Positions 35,400 through 46,577 of a stretch of 64,000 bases of DNA are shown in pieces; position 1 is the first letter of the stretch; each line of letters begins with the position of its first letter. The notes under the pieces are model-generated. The model was not told the origin of the DNA. It worked only from the letters and a program-made list of their open reading frames with translations, and did not search any database. The translations under genes and the position numbers were made by a program. Source of the DNA: Vulcanimicrobiota bacterium (GTDB lineage: Bacteria; Vulcanimicrobiota; Xenobia; Xenobiales; JADMJV01); assembly GCA_023447635.1 (NCBI GenBank), contig JAEXNA010000111.1, forward strand, positions 1 to 64,000, in the 5' to 3' direction.

Positions 35400-36108
35400 C
35401 TCCCGACTTCTTCTCGATCTCCAGGCAGCGCCGCAGCCCCTCGCTGTAGTCGGGGTCGCGCAAGGAGAGCATACCGCTCATCATGGAGTGGTAGCCCTTG
35501 GACTGAGCGTACTTGTAGCCGACCCAGGTGGCGAACCCCTCCTTGAGCATGCGGTCCTGTTGAGGGCAGTGCCGACTTTGCCAGGCGTGGGTGAATTCGT
35601 GGGCCAGAGTCGGCCCCAGGTCGTAGGCCGAATGCCCGGTGAGCACATAGATCATCTCGGGGTTATACGGCCGATAGAAGGCGTGCGGACGCATACTGCG
35701 TCCCGATCCTTCCACGAATTTGGTTTCCATCTCGTCCGAGAGCACCAGGCGAACCGGGGGCAGGCTGTCGACTTTGAGTCCGGTCAACCCCTCGACGAAG
35801 CGCTGCACCTCTTTGTAGAGTCCGTCGATCTCGGCCGGAGTATCGATAGCGACCTTCTTGCACTCGGGGCAGATGGAACGGCCGTCCGCTTCCGGCTTGG
35901 CGTTGCTCGGCCCCGCGCAGACATCGCAGGCCGGCTTCGATTCTCGGCAGACATCGCAGACCGGGTGCTTCACGTTCCGCGCTTCCGTATAGCTGATGGT
36001 GGTCAGCGGGAAAGGGGGGTTGGTCTTGCGGCAGAGCCAGCACTCTTCGGCCAGGGCGGCGTGGCAGAGCAGCAGTACGAACAGCGTGGTCAGCGAGACG
36101 GTCCTCAT
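35353..36108 (-). CDS. Secreted DA1-like zinc metallopeptidase
   Basis: 251 residues from ATG 36108. Signal peptide ends at about HAALAEE. A Cys-rich region follows (CWLCRK, CDVCRES, CDVCAG, CPECKK), arranged like LIM or rubredoxin zinc knuckles. The catalytic part has HEFTHAWQ (HExxH) with a downstream Glu in EGFATWVGYKY, the layout of DA1-family and related peptidases. In plants DA1 is a ubiquitin-dependent peptidase; here only the fold resemblance is claimed. Overlaps the convergent gene by 47 bases. Confidence 0.75.
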   Translation of the reverse strand: MRTVSLTTLFVLLLCHAALAEECWLCRKTNPPFPLTTISYTEARNVKHPVCDVCRESKPACDVCAGPSNAKPEADGRSICPECKKVAIDTPAEIDGLYKEVQRFVEGLTGLKVDSLPPVRLVLSDEMETKFVEGSGRSMRPHAFYRPYNPEMIYVLTGHSAYDLGPTLAHEFTHAWQSRHCPQQDRMLKEGFATWVGYKYAQSKGYHSMMSGMLSLRDPDYSEGLRRCLEIEKKSGVKGLLDFVRKNSRLP

Positions 36109-36184
36109 GGGGACGCCTTCGCCGTTTTTCAGGCGATCCCCGGCCAGGTCCCCGGCCAAAAGGGGCCAGAAAGCGAACCGCTGT

Positions 36185-36214
36185 TTGCTTTTCGTTCGCT
36201 CCTTTCAGTATAAT
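36185..36214 (+). promoter_or_regulatory. Housekeeping promoter before the pgpH operon
   Basis: TTGCTT (36185-36190), 18-base spacer, TATAAT (36209-36214). Drives the gene at 36291 and probably the run of overlapping genes that follow. Confidence 0.7.
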
Positions 36215-36290
36215 AGAAGAGCTTGATTATGTGCCCTAACGGATCCCCTCGGGGGAGTCAGCTCCAGGACGTGCGGAGTAAAGCGCGTCG

Positions 36291-38393
36291 ATGAAGAACA
36301 TCCGCCCCACCCGGGCGCTGGAAGAGCGGGCTCACGTCTCCACTCTCGCCCTGGGTTTGCACATCGTGTTTATCTTCGCCGCGCTCTCGGCGTTGCTGCT
36401 GGTCAATTTCTGGCCGGACAAGATCTCGCTCGAAGAGGGGCAGGTTTCGCCCAAGAGCATCATGGCCGAGCGAAAGGTCGAGATTCTCAACGAGAAAGCG
36501 ACCGATGAGGCCCGACGTCGCGCCGCCGTAGCGGTGGGAGAGCTTTACACCTTCGACCCCGATGCCGTTCAGGTGGGCTCGACCCGCATCGAAAACACCT
36601 TTCTGCTGCTAGACAAGGCCCGCCCCATCAAAGGCAAGACCCTGTCTACGGAAGAGCGGAACCAGCTGGCAAGCCAGCTTCCGATCACCCTCTCGGCCGC
36701 TGACGTCAGTACCCTGCTGTCCTTGAATCCCGACGCTCGCTTCTTGCTACAGAACGGGGTCCTGGACATCTACTACACCTTGATGGACGACGCCATCACC
36801 GAAGCCAAGCTCGCCGATGTCAAAGAGCGTACGGCACGCCTGGTGCGGGACCAGCTCAAGAATTCGGACGCGGCGACTCAGGCGACTCTCGTTCGCCTGA
36901 TCAACGAAGCGGTCCAGGTCAATCAGCTTTACTCACCCGAGAAGACCCGCCGGGCCGAACAGCAGGCGATGGCCGGCGTTAGCCCGGTGATGACCATCAT
37001 CCCCAAGGGGGCGGCGGTGGTCCGCGAGGGCGAAATCGTTACCAAGGATGATATTCGGGTTCTGGCCGAGCTCGGGCTCTATAAGCCGAAGCTTCAGCCG
37101 ACCCGAGTCCTGGGGGTCGTGCTGCTGGTGGCCCTGGGGCTGACCATCATCTTTGGCTACATGTACCGAGATCGCCGCGACCTGCTGATGTCTCGTCGCT
37201 ACCTGGCCGTCCTCGGAATCATTATGGTGGCTACGGCGACCATCTGCCGATTGCTGCTCGAGGTCTCACCTTACTTGGCGCCGGTGGCCATCGCTTCAGT
37301 TCTGGTCACCACCCTGATGGACCGACGTCTCGGGCTGTTGGTGACCGGTGTTCTGGCACTGTTGGTCGGGGTGATGGCGGACTCGCTGCCGGTGACCGGC
37401 GTGTCGTTCCTGACCGGGGCCGTCGGGGTGATGGCTCTGTCCCGGGTCGACTCCCGCTCCCGACTCATCTCGGCCACGCTCCTGGTCGGCCTTTGTAATT
37501 TCTTGTCCGTGCTGGCCTTCGAGTTGGTCGAGGCCGCCGACTTCAGCGGCGTGCTGGAGGGAGCCGGGTTCGGCCTGCTCAACGGCTTCCTTTCCGGATG
37601 GGTCGCGGTCGGGGCGCTACCGATGTTCGAGCAGTTCTCGGGCATCACCACGCATTTCCGCCTGCTCGACCTTTCCCACATGAACGAGCCGCTACTTCGT
37701 CGGCTGACCCTGGAGGCGCCCGGCACCTACCAGCACTCCATGATGGTGGCCAACCTGGCAGAACAGGCCGCTCGGGCGATCGGGGCGGACGCCCTGCTCT
37801 GTCGCGTCGGCGCCTACTACCACGACATCGGGAAGATGAAGCGGCCACGGTTCTTCATCGAGAACCAGATGGGGCTAGAGAACCCTCATGACAAGCTCGC
37901 TCCCTCGTTGTCGACACGAATCATTCATTCTCACGTCAAAGACGGCATCGAAATGGCCAAGGCGGCCAAGCTGCCCGACGTGCTGATCGACTTCATCGCT
38001 CAGCATCACGGCACGGCGCTGGTCGGCTACTTCTACCATCAGGCCTGCGCGCGCAGCGCCGAACCGGTCTTTGAAGAAGACTTCCGTTACCCCGGTCCCA
38101 AGCCTCAGACCCGGGAGACGGCGGTCCTGATGCTGTGCGACGGTCTGGAGGCGGCGGCGCGGACGCTGTCGGCTCCCACCCCGGAAAAGCTGGGTGAACT
38201 GGTCAACAAGATGGTCAAGCACAATCTCGACGACGGTCAGTTGGACGAGTCGGGACTGTCGCTGCGGGATATCAAAATCGTCAAAGACACTCTGAGCAAA
38301 GCGCTTCAGGGGATCTATCATGCCCGTATCGAGTACCCCGACGCGGCGCCGCCTCGACGCAAGGTGACCCAGCTGCGGAGGAAAGGTTCGTGA
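36291..38393 (+). CDS. 7TM-HD phosphohydrolase (PgpH/YqfF type)
   Basis: Membrane HD-domain phosphodiesterase; family members cleave c-di-AMP in Firmicutes. 700 residues. One N-terminal helix (about 22-42), an extracytoplasmic 7TMR-HDED region (about 45-270), seven membrane helices (about 275-460), then the HD domain: TYQHSMMVANLAEQAAR and YYHDIGKMKRP carry the metal ligands. The substrate here is not proven. The next gene, ybeY, overlaps by 4 bases; the pairing pgpH-ybeY-dgkA is widespread. Confidence 0.93.
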   Translation: MKNIRPTRALEERAHVSTLALGLHIVFIFAALSALLLVNFWPDKISLEEGQVSPKSIMAERKVEILNEKATDEARRRAAVAVGELYTFDPDAVQVGSTRIENTFLLLDKARPIKGKTLSTEERNQLASQLPITLSAADVSTLLSLNPDARFLLQNGVLDIYYTLMDDAITEAKLADVKERTARLVRDQLKNSDAATQATLVRLINEAVQVNQLYSPEKTRRAEQQAMAGVSPVMTIIPKGAAVVREGEIVTKDDIRVLAELGLYKPKLQPTRVLGVVLLVALGLTIIFGYMYRDRRDLLMSRRYLAVLGIIMVATATICRLLLEVSPYLAPVAIASVLVTTLMDRRLGLLVTGVLALLVGVMADSLPVTGVSFLTGAVGVMALSRVDSRSRLISATLLVGLCNFLSVLAFELVEAADFSGVLEGAGFGLLNGFLSGWVAVGALPMFEQFSGITTHFRLLDLSHMNEPLLRRLTLEAPGTYQHSMMVANLAEQAARAIGADALLCRVGAYYHDIGKMKRPRFFIENQMGLENPHDKLAPSLSTRIIHSHVKDGIEMAKAAKLPDVLIDFIAQHHGTALVGYFYHQACARSAEPVFEEDFRYPGPKPQTRETAVLMLCDGLEAAARTLSAPTPEKLGELVNKMVKHNLDDGQLDESGLSLRDIKIVKDTLSKALQGIYHARIEYPDAAPPRRKVTQLRRKGS

Positions 38394-38863
38394 TAGAGAT
38401 CTGCGTGGCCCACGAGGGCGTAGAGGAAGGAGAGCCTCCTTCGACCCGATGGGTCGAGATGGTTGTTCTTAAGACGTTAGAGGTAGCCGGTCTCGATGAG
38501 CCGTGCGAAGTTTCGGTGTTGCTTACCAACGACGCCCGGATTCATGAGTTGAATCGCGACTACCGGGGCATGGACAAGCCGACCGACGTGCTCTCCTTTG
38601 CCATGGAAGAGGACGAGACGGTCGTTCTACCGCCCGGTTTTCCCCGTATGCTGGGCGATGTCATCGTTTCGCTCGACACCATTCGGAGGCAGGCCGCCGA
38701 GCATGCCAAGACGCCCCCCCAGGAATGCGCCTGGGCGCTCTGTCACGGAGTCCTTCACCTTCTGGGTTACGATCACCAGACGGATGAGGAAGAAGACGAG
38801 ATGCGGGGCCGAGAACAAGAGGTGCTCGCGGCGCTCGGAGAGGCCGTGGGTCGTTGGGAATGA
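38390..38863 (+). CDS. ybeY: Endoribonuclease YbeY
   Basis: Metal-dependent RNase in 16S rRNA maturation and ribosome quality control. 157 residues, typical. The signature HGVLHLLGYDH with three His is near residue 118. NRDYRGMDKPTDVLSFAM is the other conserved block. GTG start inside the pgpH end; its stop overlaps dgkA. Confidence 0.96.
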   Translation: MIEICVAHEGVEEGEPPSTRWVEMVVLKTLEVAGLDEPCEVSVLLTNDARIHELNRDYRGMDKPTDVLSFAMEEDETVVLPPGFPRMLGDVIVSLDTIRRQAAEHAKTPPQECAWALCHGVLHLLGYDHQTDEEEDEMRGREQEVLAALGEAVGRWE

Positions 38864-39288
38864 CGGGGCGAGGTAGCTTCCTGGGCAGCTTCGCCTTCGC
38901 CTTTCAGGGTCTGGCGAGCGCCTGGGCTCAGGAGCGAAATTTCCGTGTCCAGTGCCTCTACACGGCCGGTGTCGCGGGCCTATCTCTCTGGACCCGTCCC
39001 GAGCCGGTGCTGAGTTTGCTGGTCCTGCTCGTCATGGCCACCTTGCTAGGGGCCGAGTTGATGAACAGCGCCGTGGAACGAGCGGTGGACCTCTGCGTTA
39101 GCGAGTTCCATCCGCTGGCTCGTAGCGCCAAGGACCTGGCGGCCGCGTCCGTTCTGGTGGTCGCCATGGCCAGCGCCGTGGTCAATCTGTGGGTCTTTCT
39201 TCCGCTGCTTCCGACCGACGGGGCGGCGGTGCCGGCGGCTCTGCTGCTGGGGCTGCTCGGTTGGCGCTTCGGGCGAGGGAGCCGATGA
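38860..39288 (+). CDS. dgkA: Diacylglycerol/undecaprenol kinase (DgkA family)
   Basis: Small integral membrane kinase; Gram-positive-type members use undecaprenol. 142 residues. N-terminal SFAFAFQGLASAWAQERNFRVQ and the active-site segment GAELMNSAVERAVDL (family ExxNTAIE). Three membrane helices, with an extra C-terminal hydrophobic stretch. ATG 38860 overlaps the ybeY stop. Confidence 0.92.
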   Translation: MTGRGSFLGSFAFAFQGLASAWAQERNFRVQCLYTAGVAGLSLWTRPEPVLSLLVLLVMATLLGAELMNSAVERAVDLCVSEFHPLARSAKDLAAASVLVVAMASAVVNLWVFLPLLPTDGAAVPAALLLGLLGWRFGRGSR

Positions 39289-40562
39289 CGATGAACTGGC
39301 CGCTGGCCTTGAGTTTCTTCGCCCTGATGGTGACCATCGCCGGGCTAGGGTTTGCCGAAACGGTCCTGGCGCAAATGGGGGTGAACCGGCTGCGCAAGCT
39401 GCTGGTCGGCGACAACGGACTCGAAGAGTTCACCTCCGACGAGCAAGTCCGCCTTCTCACCACCATTCTGGTCTTGCGCCTCATCTCTCTGCTGGTGCTC
39501 GGAGGCCTGGTGGTAGGGGCGTCTCTAGAGATGGTGCAGCGGCTCGACGTCGAGGCCGCCTTGATCTTCTGTACCGGCCTTCTGATGGTGCTGATCGACA
39601 CCACGGCTCGGCGCCACGCGCGATATCATGCGGCCACGGCCGCGCCGGCTGTTCTCCGACTGTTCCGCCGCGTGCACTTTGTCCTCAGGCCGCTGGTCTC
39701 GCTGCTGTTCCTGCTGACTTCGCCGTTCTCTCCCCGCCAGGCGCCGGGCCCTATGGCTACCGTCGACGACCTGCAGGACGAGGTGCTGAACCTGCGCTCG
39801 CAGGGTCTCTTGAAAGAGACCGAGACCGAGCTGTTCCAGTCGCTGCTCGAATTTGGAGAGACCATCGCCCGCGAGGTCATGGTGCCTCGGGTGGATATGG
39901 TCTGCTGCCCGCTGGGGATGACTTCGGGCGAAGTTTTGCAACTGATGAATGAGCACGGCTATTCGCGAGTGCCAGTGTATCGCGAGGACATCGACAACAT
40001 CGTAGGGTTCGTGCACGTGAAGGATCTGATCGTCGACCTGGGTCAGACCCAGCGCCGAATCACGGAGGACGACCTGCGTGCTGTTCTGGTGGTGCCGGGA
40101 ACCAAGAAGGTTGGAGAGATTCTGCGCGACCTGCAGGCGCAAAAGCGCGCCCTGGCCGTGGTGCTCGACGAATACGGCGGCACCGACGGGCTGCTCACGG
40201 TGGAAGATATCGTGGAAGAGATCGTTGGCGATATTAACGATGAGTACGACGACGAGGTGGCCGAGATCGAGCATCTTGCCGACGGAAGCGCCCTGGTCGA
40301 CGGGGCGATGATCGTCGAGGATGTGAATGAGCATCTCGACCTGGATATCCCCACCGAGGGGTCAGAGACCCTGGGAGGCTATCTGTACGAACTGTTCGGG
40401 CACGCCCCCCAGATTGGGGAGTCGACTCAGATGGACGGAGTGCGGTTTGCCATCGAAGGTGTGCAGCGCAACCGTATCACCTGGGTTCGAATCGAGAAAT
40501 TGGCTTCGGCCGAGCAACAGGACGGCAGTCGAGTGGTGATCGAGAAAGAGCGGGTGGCGTGA
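39285..40562 (+). CDS. CorC/HlyC-type CBS-domain membrane protein
   Basis: 425 residues. N-terminal hydrophobic part with two or three membrane helices (weak DUF21), then EVMVPRVDMVCCPL and two CBS domains (about 180-310), then the CorC_HlyC C-terminal domain. Family members act in Mg2+/Co2+ export. ATG 39285 overlaps the dgkA stop by 4 bases. The gene ends in GTGA, shared with the next start. Confidence 0.9.
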   Translation: MTMNWPLALSFFALMVTIAGLGFAETVLAQMGVNRLRKLLVGDNGLEEFTSDEQVRLLTTILVLRLISLLVLGGLVVGASLEMVQRLDVEAALIFCTGLLMVLIDTTARRHARYHAATAAPAVLRLFRRVHFVLRPLVSLLFLLTSPFSPRQAPGPMATVDDLQDEVLNLRSQGLLKETETELFQSLLEFGETIAREVMVPRVDMVCCPLGMTSGEVLQLMNEHGYSRVPVYREDIDNIVGFVHVKDLIVDLGQTQRRITEDDLRAVLVVPGTKKVGEILRDLQAQKRALAVVLDEYGGTDGLLTVEDIVEEIVGDINDEYDDEVAEIEHLADGSALVDGAMIVEDVNEHLDLDIPTEGSETLGGYLYELFGHAPQIGESTQMDGVRFAIEGVQRNRITWVRIEKLASAEQQDGSRVVIEKERVA

Positions 40563-41551
40563 GGGCCGGTACCAAGGTCGCCATCGTCCGTCTCGATGCT
40601 CTTGGCGACACGCTCTTGTCGACTCCCGCCATCGACTACCTGCAGCGGGAGGTGGGCGCCGCGAACCTGCTTGTGCTCGTTTCGCCCGGGTTGGGTCAGA
40701 TCTTTGGCTCGGCGATCCCTCATCAGGAGATAGCACCCGACTGGTCCGAGGCGCAGATCGCCGCGCTGATCGACGACTTTGGCGCCGATATCGTTTTTGT
40801 CTTCAGCGAAAAGAAGCGCGCGCTTCGGGCCGCGCATCTTAGCAAGGCTGGACAGCGAATCGGATTCGATCCCGGCTGGAGTCAGCCGATTCGCTCTCTC
40901 GAGGTCAAGCGTTTCCTGACCATGCGTTTCCCCATCGTGAACTCGCTGGATTCGGCCTCTCGTTACCATGAGGTCGAGCGCTACTGCCGCCTGGTAGGCA
41001 AAGGGCTGTCGCATAAGTTTATCAACGGGGCCGGCCTTCGCCTGTTCAGCCTGGAGGGACCTCTCGAGGAGAGAGGGGAGGGGGCCCCGCCAGGGTTTCA
41101 GTGGGCCCGAAAGTGGCTGGCCGATGGCTGGCCCGAGTCAACCCTGGTCGCCCTTCTCGAGGCCATGCCGCTCGACACGACGATCTTCGTCGCTCCTGGC
41201 GAGCAGGAGTGGGCTCGAACTCTTATCCCTTCGGAGCGTCAGGCCAGGGTTCGCTGTCTGCCCGAACTGGTGGACTATGCCCGAGAGGTGGCGGCTTGCC
41301 GGTATCTTCTCTCCATCGACACCGGGGCCGTCCACGTGGCCGCCGCCGTCGGTACGCCTGTGGTCGATGTGTTTCCCGAGTCGGGAGCCCAGCACACGGT
41401 TCCCCGCTGGCGCCCCTGGATGGTACCGCATCAGATCGTGCTGAAGCCGTCGCCGACCCAGGGGCTAGACGAACTATTGAAGCGGGTCGAAGAAGGCCGC
41501 CAGGCCATGGAGTCGGTGCTGGAGTGGCGCCGGGTCCGACAGCCTCAGTAG
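40559..41551 (+). CDS. Family 9 glycosyltransferase (heptosyltransferase-like)
   Basis: Likely adds a sugar (ADP-heptose in known members) to lipopolysaccharide core. 330 residues. RLDALGDTLLSTPAIDYLQ at the N-terminus and SIDTGAVHVAAAVGTPVVDVF near 262-285 are the GT9 hallmarks. GTG start overlapping the previous stop. Acts on the cytoplasmic face. Supports an LPS-bearing outer membrane. Confidence 0.9.
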   Translation: MRAGTKVAIVRLDALGDTLLSTPAIDYLQREVGAANLLVLVSPGLGQIFGSAIPHQEIAPDWSEAQIAALIDDFGADIVFVFSEKKRALRAAHLSKAGQRIGFDPGWSQPIRSLEVKRFLTMRFPIVNSLDSASRYHEVERYCRLVGKGLSHKFINGAGLRLFSLEGPLEERGEGAPPGFQWARKWLADGWPESTLVALLEAMPLDTTIFVAPGEQEWARTLIPSERQARVRCLPELVDYAREVAACRYLLSIDTGAVHVAAAVGTPVVDVFPESGAQHTVPRWRPWMVPHQIVLKPSPTQGLDELLKRVEEGRQAMESVLEWRRVRQPQ

Positions 41552-41597
41552 GTTACCGCTCGAAGGACTCTGCTCCGAGAGCACTAAAGCCGAAGCC

Positions 41598-42479
41598 ATG
41601 AAGATCAGCATCGTCATTCCGACCTTCCAGCGTCGGGACTCTCTCGAGGTGGTGCTCCCCTCGCTCCTGCGCCAGTCGTTCGACCCCACGGAGTATGAAA
41701 TCTTGCTCTGCGACGCGGGCTCGACCGATGGAACGGCCGAACTCGTGGCCGAACTCGACGACCCCCGGCTGCGATTCTTGCCCGGTCCTAACGCCGGCCG
41801 CTCGGGCGCCCGTAATCGTGGGGTTCGCTCGGCCGAAGGAGACCTGGTCTTGTTCACCGACGCAGATATCATCGCGGACCCCGATCTTCTGATGCAGCAC
41901 TGGGACTTTCACCAGCGTTTCCCCGGAGATGCGGTGGTGGGCTGTGAGGTTCAGGTCGACACCCTGGAAGAGTATGAAGAGTATCGCCAGGACCCGCAGA
42001 AACACGCCCGTCACAGCGTGGACCGCACTTCGGTGCCGTGGCACTACTTTTTGACCGGCAACGCCAGCGCGCGCAAGGCCGACTTGCTGCGAGTAGGGAT
42101 CTTCGACGAAGGGTTCACCGGCTATGGGCACGAGGACCTGGAGTTGGGCTATCGCCTGCTCAAGGCCGGCTGCAAGCTTCACTACAACGCCCACGCGGTG
42201 AACTATCACTGGCATCCGGTTCCCTACGAAGAGCAGTGTCAGAAGATGTTCCTGGCTGGGAAGTCGACCGTGCGCTTCTATAAGAAGCACCGCGACCTGC
42301 GCATCCCTTTGATCATGGGGATGAACCCCCTTTCGCTGGCCGTCCATGCCCTGATGCCGAAGGGCGGCTGGCTCTACTGCCGGCTCGAGCGCTGGGCGGG
42401 AAGCGGATCGAAACTGGGGCGTGACATCTTGCTGCAGCATCACTACGTCAGCGGCATCCGTTCCGTATGGCCAGCCTGA
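41598..42479 (+). CDS. Family 2 glycosyltransferase
   Basis: 293 residues, GT-A fold. SIVIPTFQRRDSLEVVLPSL, CDAGSTDGT, GRSGARNRGV and FTDADII (DxD-type metal site), later GYGHEDLELGYRL, the acidic ED motif. No membrane helix. Lies between two GT9 genes, so probably builds the same glycan. Overlaps the next gene by 13 bases. Confidence 0.93.
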   Translation: MKISIVIPTFQRRDSLEVVLPSLLRQSFDPTEYEILLCDAGSTDGTAELVAELDDPRLRFLPGPNAGRSGARNRGVRSAEGDLVLFTDADIIADPDLLMQHWDFHQRFPGDAVVGCEVQVDTLEEYEEYRQDPQKHARHSVDRTSVPWHYFLTGNASARKADLLRVGIFDEGFTGYGHEDLELGYRLLKAGCKLHYNAHAVNYHWHPVPYEEQCQKMFLAGKSTVRFYKKHRDLRIPLIMGMNPLSLAVHALMPKGGWLYCRLERWAGSGSKLGRDILLQHHYVSGIRSVWPA

Positions 42480-43432
42480 AGGAACGCCTGCAGGCGTCGC
42501 CCCCCCGGGTCATCACCGTCATACGGACGGATCGGGTGGGGGACCTGATCCTCTCGACTCCGTTCCTGACCGTCCTTCGCCAGGCGTTTCCTCAGGCCAC
42601 CATCGCGGCGATCGTCGACCCTTACTGTCAAGAGGTTCTGGCGGAGTCGGGGCTGGTCGACAAGATTCTGACCGACTTGCCGGGGGAGGGCCAGCTTCCC
42701 GGGCCCAGCGACCTGACCATCGCGCTGGCTCCAAGGACCGGCTCGCTGAAGCTGGCGCGACGCACTGGCGCACCGTTGCGCCTGGGCTACGTCTACCGGG
42801 GGCGACCTCTGGTGCGCCTGGCTGCCCGTTTCTTGCTTACCCACGTCGAAGAGGTGACTGTGAACCCGCCTCATCACGTCCCTCACGAGATCGAGCAGCT
42901 CGACCTCCTGGCTCGCCGTCTCGGCCTCCCCCCCTCCACCGGGCTTCCCCTCCAACTGGGTTTTACCGCCGACCGGGTGCCGGGACGAGTGGTGTTCCAT
43001 CTGGGCGACCGCTGGTTGGCAGGGGGCTGGAGCCTGTCCGACCTGAGTGATCTGTTGGAGGGGCTGCGCCGGTTTCCTGACGTGCAGATCACGGCTGGTC
43101 CCCGGGAAGAGAAGATGCTGGCCGAGGGAGGGCTGAGCCTTCACGGCCTGCGGCTTCGTACGAACCTTGCCTTCGAGGAGTGGGCTCAGCTGTTGGGTTC
43201 GGCCGAAGCGCTACTTTCGCCCGACACTGGCGCCGTGCACCTGGCGGCCGCTATGAAAACGCCCGTGGTGGTGGGCTACGAAGCCTCGACCTACGAGCAC
43301 TGTTCGCGCCAGTGGGCGCCCTGGATGGTGCCCCATCGCTCGGTGGTGAAAGGCGCTCCCGGGGAAACGATCCCGAAGCTTCTCGCGGGACTAGAGGAAC
43401 TCGTTTCGAACTCCAGAAATGGCGCCACTTGA
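42467..43432 (+). CDS. Second family 9 glycosyltransferase
   Basis: 321 residues. RTDRVGDLILSTPFLTVLRQ and SPDTGAVHLAAAMKTPVVVGY mark GT9. Clearly related to the gene at 40559. Overlaps the GT2 stop. A GAGGCC/GGCCTC hairpin (43431-43451) follows and may end the operon before aspS. Confidence 0.92.
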   Translation: MASLKERLQASPPRVITVIRTDRVGDLILSTPFLTVLRQAFPQATIAAIVDPYCQEVLAESGLVDKILTDLPGEGQLPGPSDLTIALAPRTGSLKLARRTGAPLRLGYVYRGRPLVRLAARFLLTHVEEVTVNPPHHVPHEIEQLDLLARRLGLPPSTGLPLQLGFTADRVPGRVVFHLGDRWLAGGWSLSDLSDLLEGLRRFPDVQITAGPREEKMLAEGGLSLHGLRLRTNLAFEEWAQLLGSAEALLSPDTGAVHLAAAMKTPVVVGYEASTYEHCSRQWAPWMVPHRSVVKGAPGETIPKLLAGLEELVSNSRNGAT

Positions 43433-43451
43433 GGCCTCTTTGCGGGGCCTC
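43431..43451 (+). terminator. Possible weak terminator before aspS
   Basis: GAGGCC (43431-43436) with GGCCTC (43446-43451); no T-run follows, so termination would be weak. Confidence 0.35.
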
Positions 43452-43496
43452 GAAATTCGCCGGCGCTAGGCCGGCCAAGAGGTTGGAGACAACAAG

Positions 43497-45311
<1,815 letters not shown>

Positions 45312-45315
45312 CCGG

Positions 45316-46155
45316 ATGGCTCGAGATACCCTCAAAAGGCTCGCGGACGCCCTGGGCCGCCCCACCTATCGCTTCGACTCCGGTCGGCGGGAAGGGTTGG
45401 AGGCGGCCCTCGGCCTCTCTACTGACGAGCTGTTGCGTTTACTGGTGGGCTATATCAAGCCCGAGGCTCGCTGCGACATCTCGCGCTTTGAGGTCGGCAC
45501 GGCGGGTCTGACCGCCGCCGGCGAGATTTTCCTGGGCGTCAATCTCGAGTACGAGGGCGCGTCGCTGGGACAGACCGTGCATGCGGAGCAGTGCCTGGTC
45601 TCCTGGACTCGCACCTGTTCGGCTTCTCCGCTGGTGGCTCTGGCCGTGTCGGCGCCGCCGTGCGGGCACTGCCGTCAGTTCCTGCGCGAGTTTGACCACG
45701 ACGGGCGGATCCGTCTGCTGATTGGCGATGAGCCCGCCGCCGAGGCTTCCAGCCTGCTTCCCCGCGCTTTCACGCCGCTCGACCTGGGGGTGGAGGAGCC
45801 GTTCTTCCGGGAACCCCTGGACCTGAGTGGGGTAGGGGAGACGGAAGAGGCAGCCCGTCGCGCGTCAGCCCTGGCCTACACTCCGTACAGCGGCTCCCGG
45901 GCAGGCGCTGCGGTCCGCCTGGCCGACGGGCGGTTCCTGGCCGGGTCGGCCCTGGAGAACGCAGCTTATAACCCGACCTTGCCAGCCTTTCAGGCGGTGC
46001 TGGTGTCCTGCCACGTGCACGGCGTCGACCTCTCCGAGATCGAAGAGGTCGTGTTTTGCCAGGCGAAAAGCCCTATCGATTATAAGGAGCAGAGCGAAGC
46101 GTTGGCGCTTTCACTCGGCGTGCCTTCCGATCGGATTCGGAGCGTTCTCCTGTGA
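45316..46155 (+). CDS. cdd: Cytidine deaminase, two-domain type
   Basis: Deaminates cytidine and deoxycytidine for pyrimidine salvage. 279 residues, the dimeric E. coli-like form. Catalytic domain (about 40-140) with HAEQ (catalytic Glu) and PPCGHCRQ zinc ligands; the C-terminal half (about 170-279) is a degenerate copy lacking those residues. ATG start 4 bases after aspS; the stop overlaps the next gene. Confidence 0.93.
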   Translation: MARDTLKRLADALGRPTYRFDSGRREGLEAALGLSTDELLRLLVGYIKPEARCDISRFEVGTAGLTAAGEIFLGVNLEYEGASLGQTVHAEQCLVSWTRTCSASPLVALAVSAPPCGHCRQFLREFDHDGRIRLLIGDEPAAEASSLLPRAFTPLDLGVEEPFFREPLDLSGVGETEEAARRASALAYTPYSGSRAGAAVRLADGRFLAGSALENAAYNPTLPAFQAVLVSCHVHGVDLSEIEEVVFCQAKSPIDYKEQSEALALSLGVPSDRIRSVLL

Positions 46156-46577
46156 CGTCGACCTCTCGATTGGAAGAAGCGACCTTTTCCGTCGCCGTGC
46201 CGGAAGGCTGGCGGGTTCATCGCGACGAGGACGGCCTGTTTTTGATCTCCGATCAACCGGCCGGCGTGCTCTGCTGTACCAGCGAGTTGGTGCAGGATGC
46301 TGAAGAGTTGCCTAATCTTTCCCGCATGCTGGCCGGATTCCTGACCAGAACCGGCCATCCCGTGGCGACGGACGAACTGTTGCGGATCAGTAACGTCCCC
46401 GGCGCGGCCGGCTTCTGCTGGCAGTATTTCGAGGACGGCAAGTTTCATCGTATCTGGATTTTCGGGAATCAGCGCTGCTGGCTGCTCTGGACTTTCACCA
46501 GTGCAGGCGACGATATGGATCACTTTCATCCCCAGTTGGAAGGTATGCTGAAGACGCTGGCCCTGGTCCAGGAATGA
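46152..46577 (+). CDS. Unrecognised 141-residue protein
   Basis: Starts in the cdd stop (GTGA) and overlaps the next gene by 4 bases. Compact sequence with an opening like ATFSVAVPEGWRVHRDEDGLFLI, reminiscent of small beta-rich stress or type VI-associated domains that start with a VPxGW strand, but I cannot assign it. No signal peptide. Confidence 0.7.
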   Translation: MTSTSRLEEATFSVAVPEGWRVHRDEDGLFLISDQPAGVLCCTSELVQDAEELPNLSRMLAGFLTRTGHPVATDELLRISNVPGAAGFCWQYFEDGKFHRIWIFGNQRCWLLWTFTSAGDDMDHFHPQLEGMLKTLALVQE

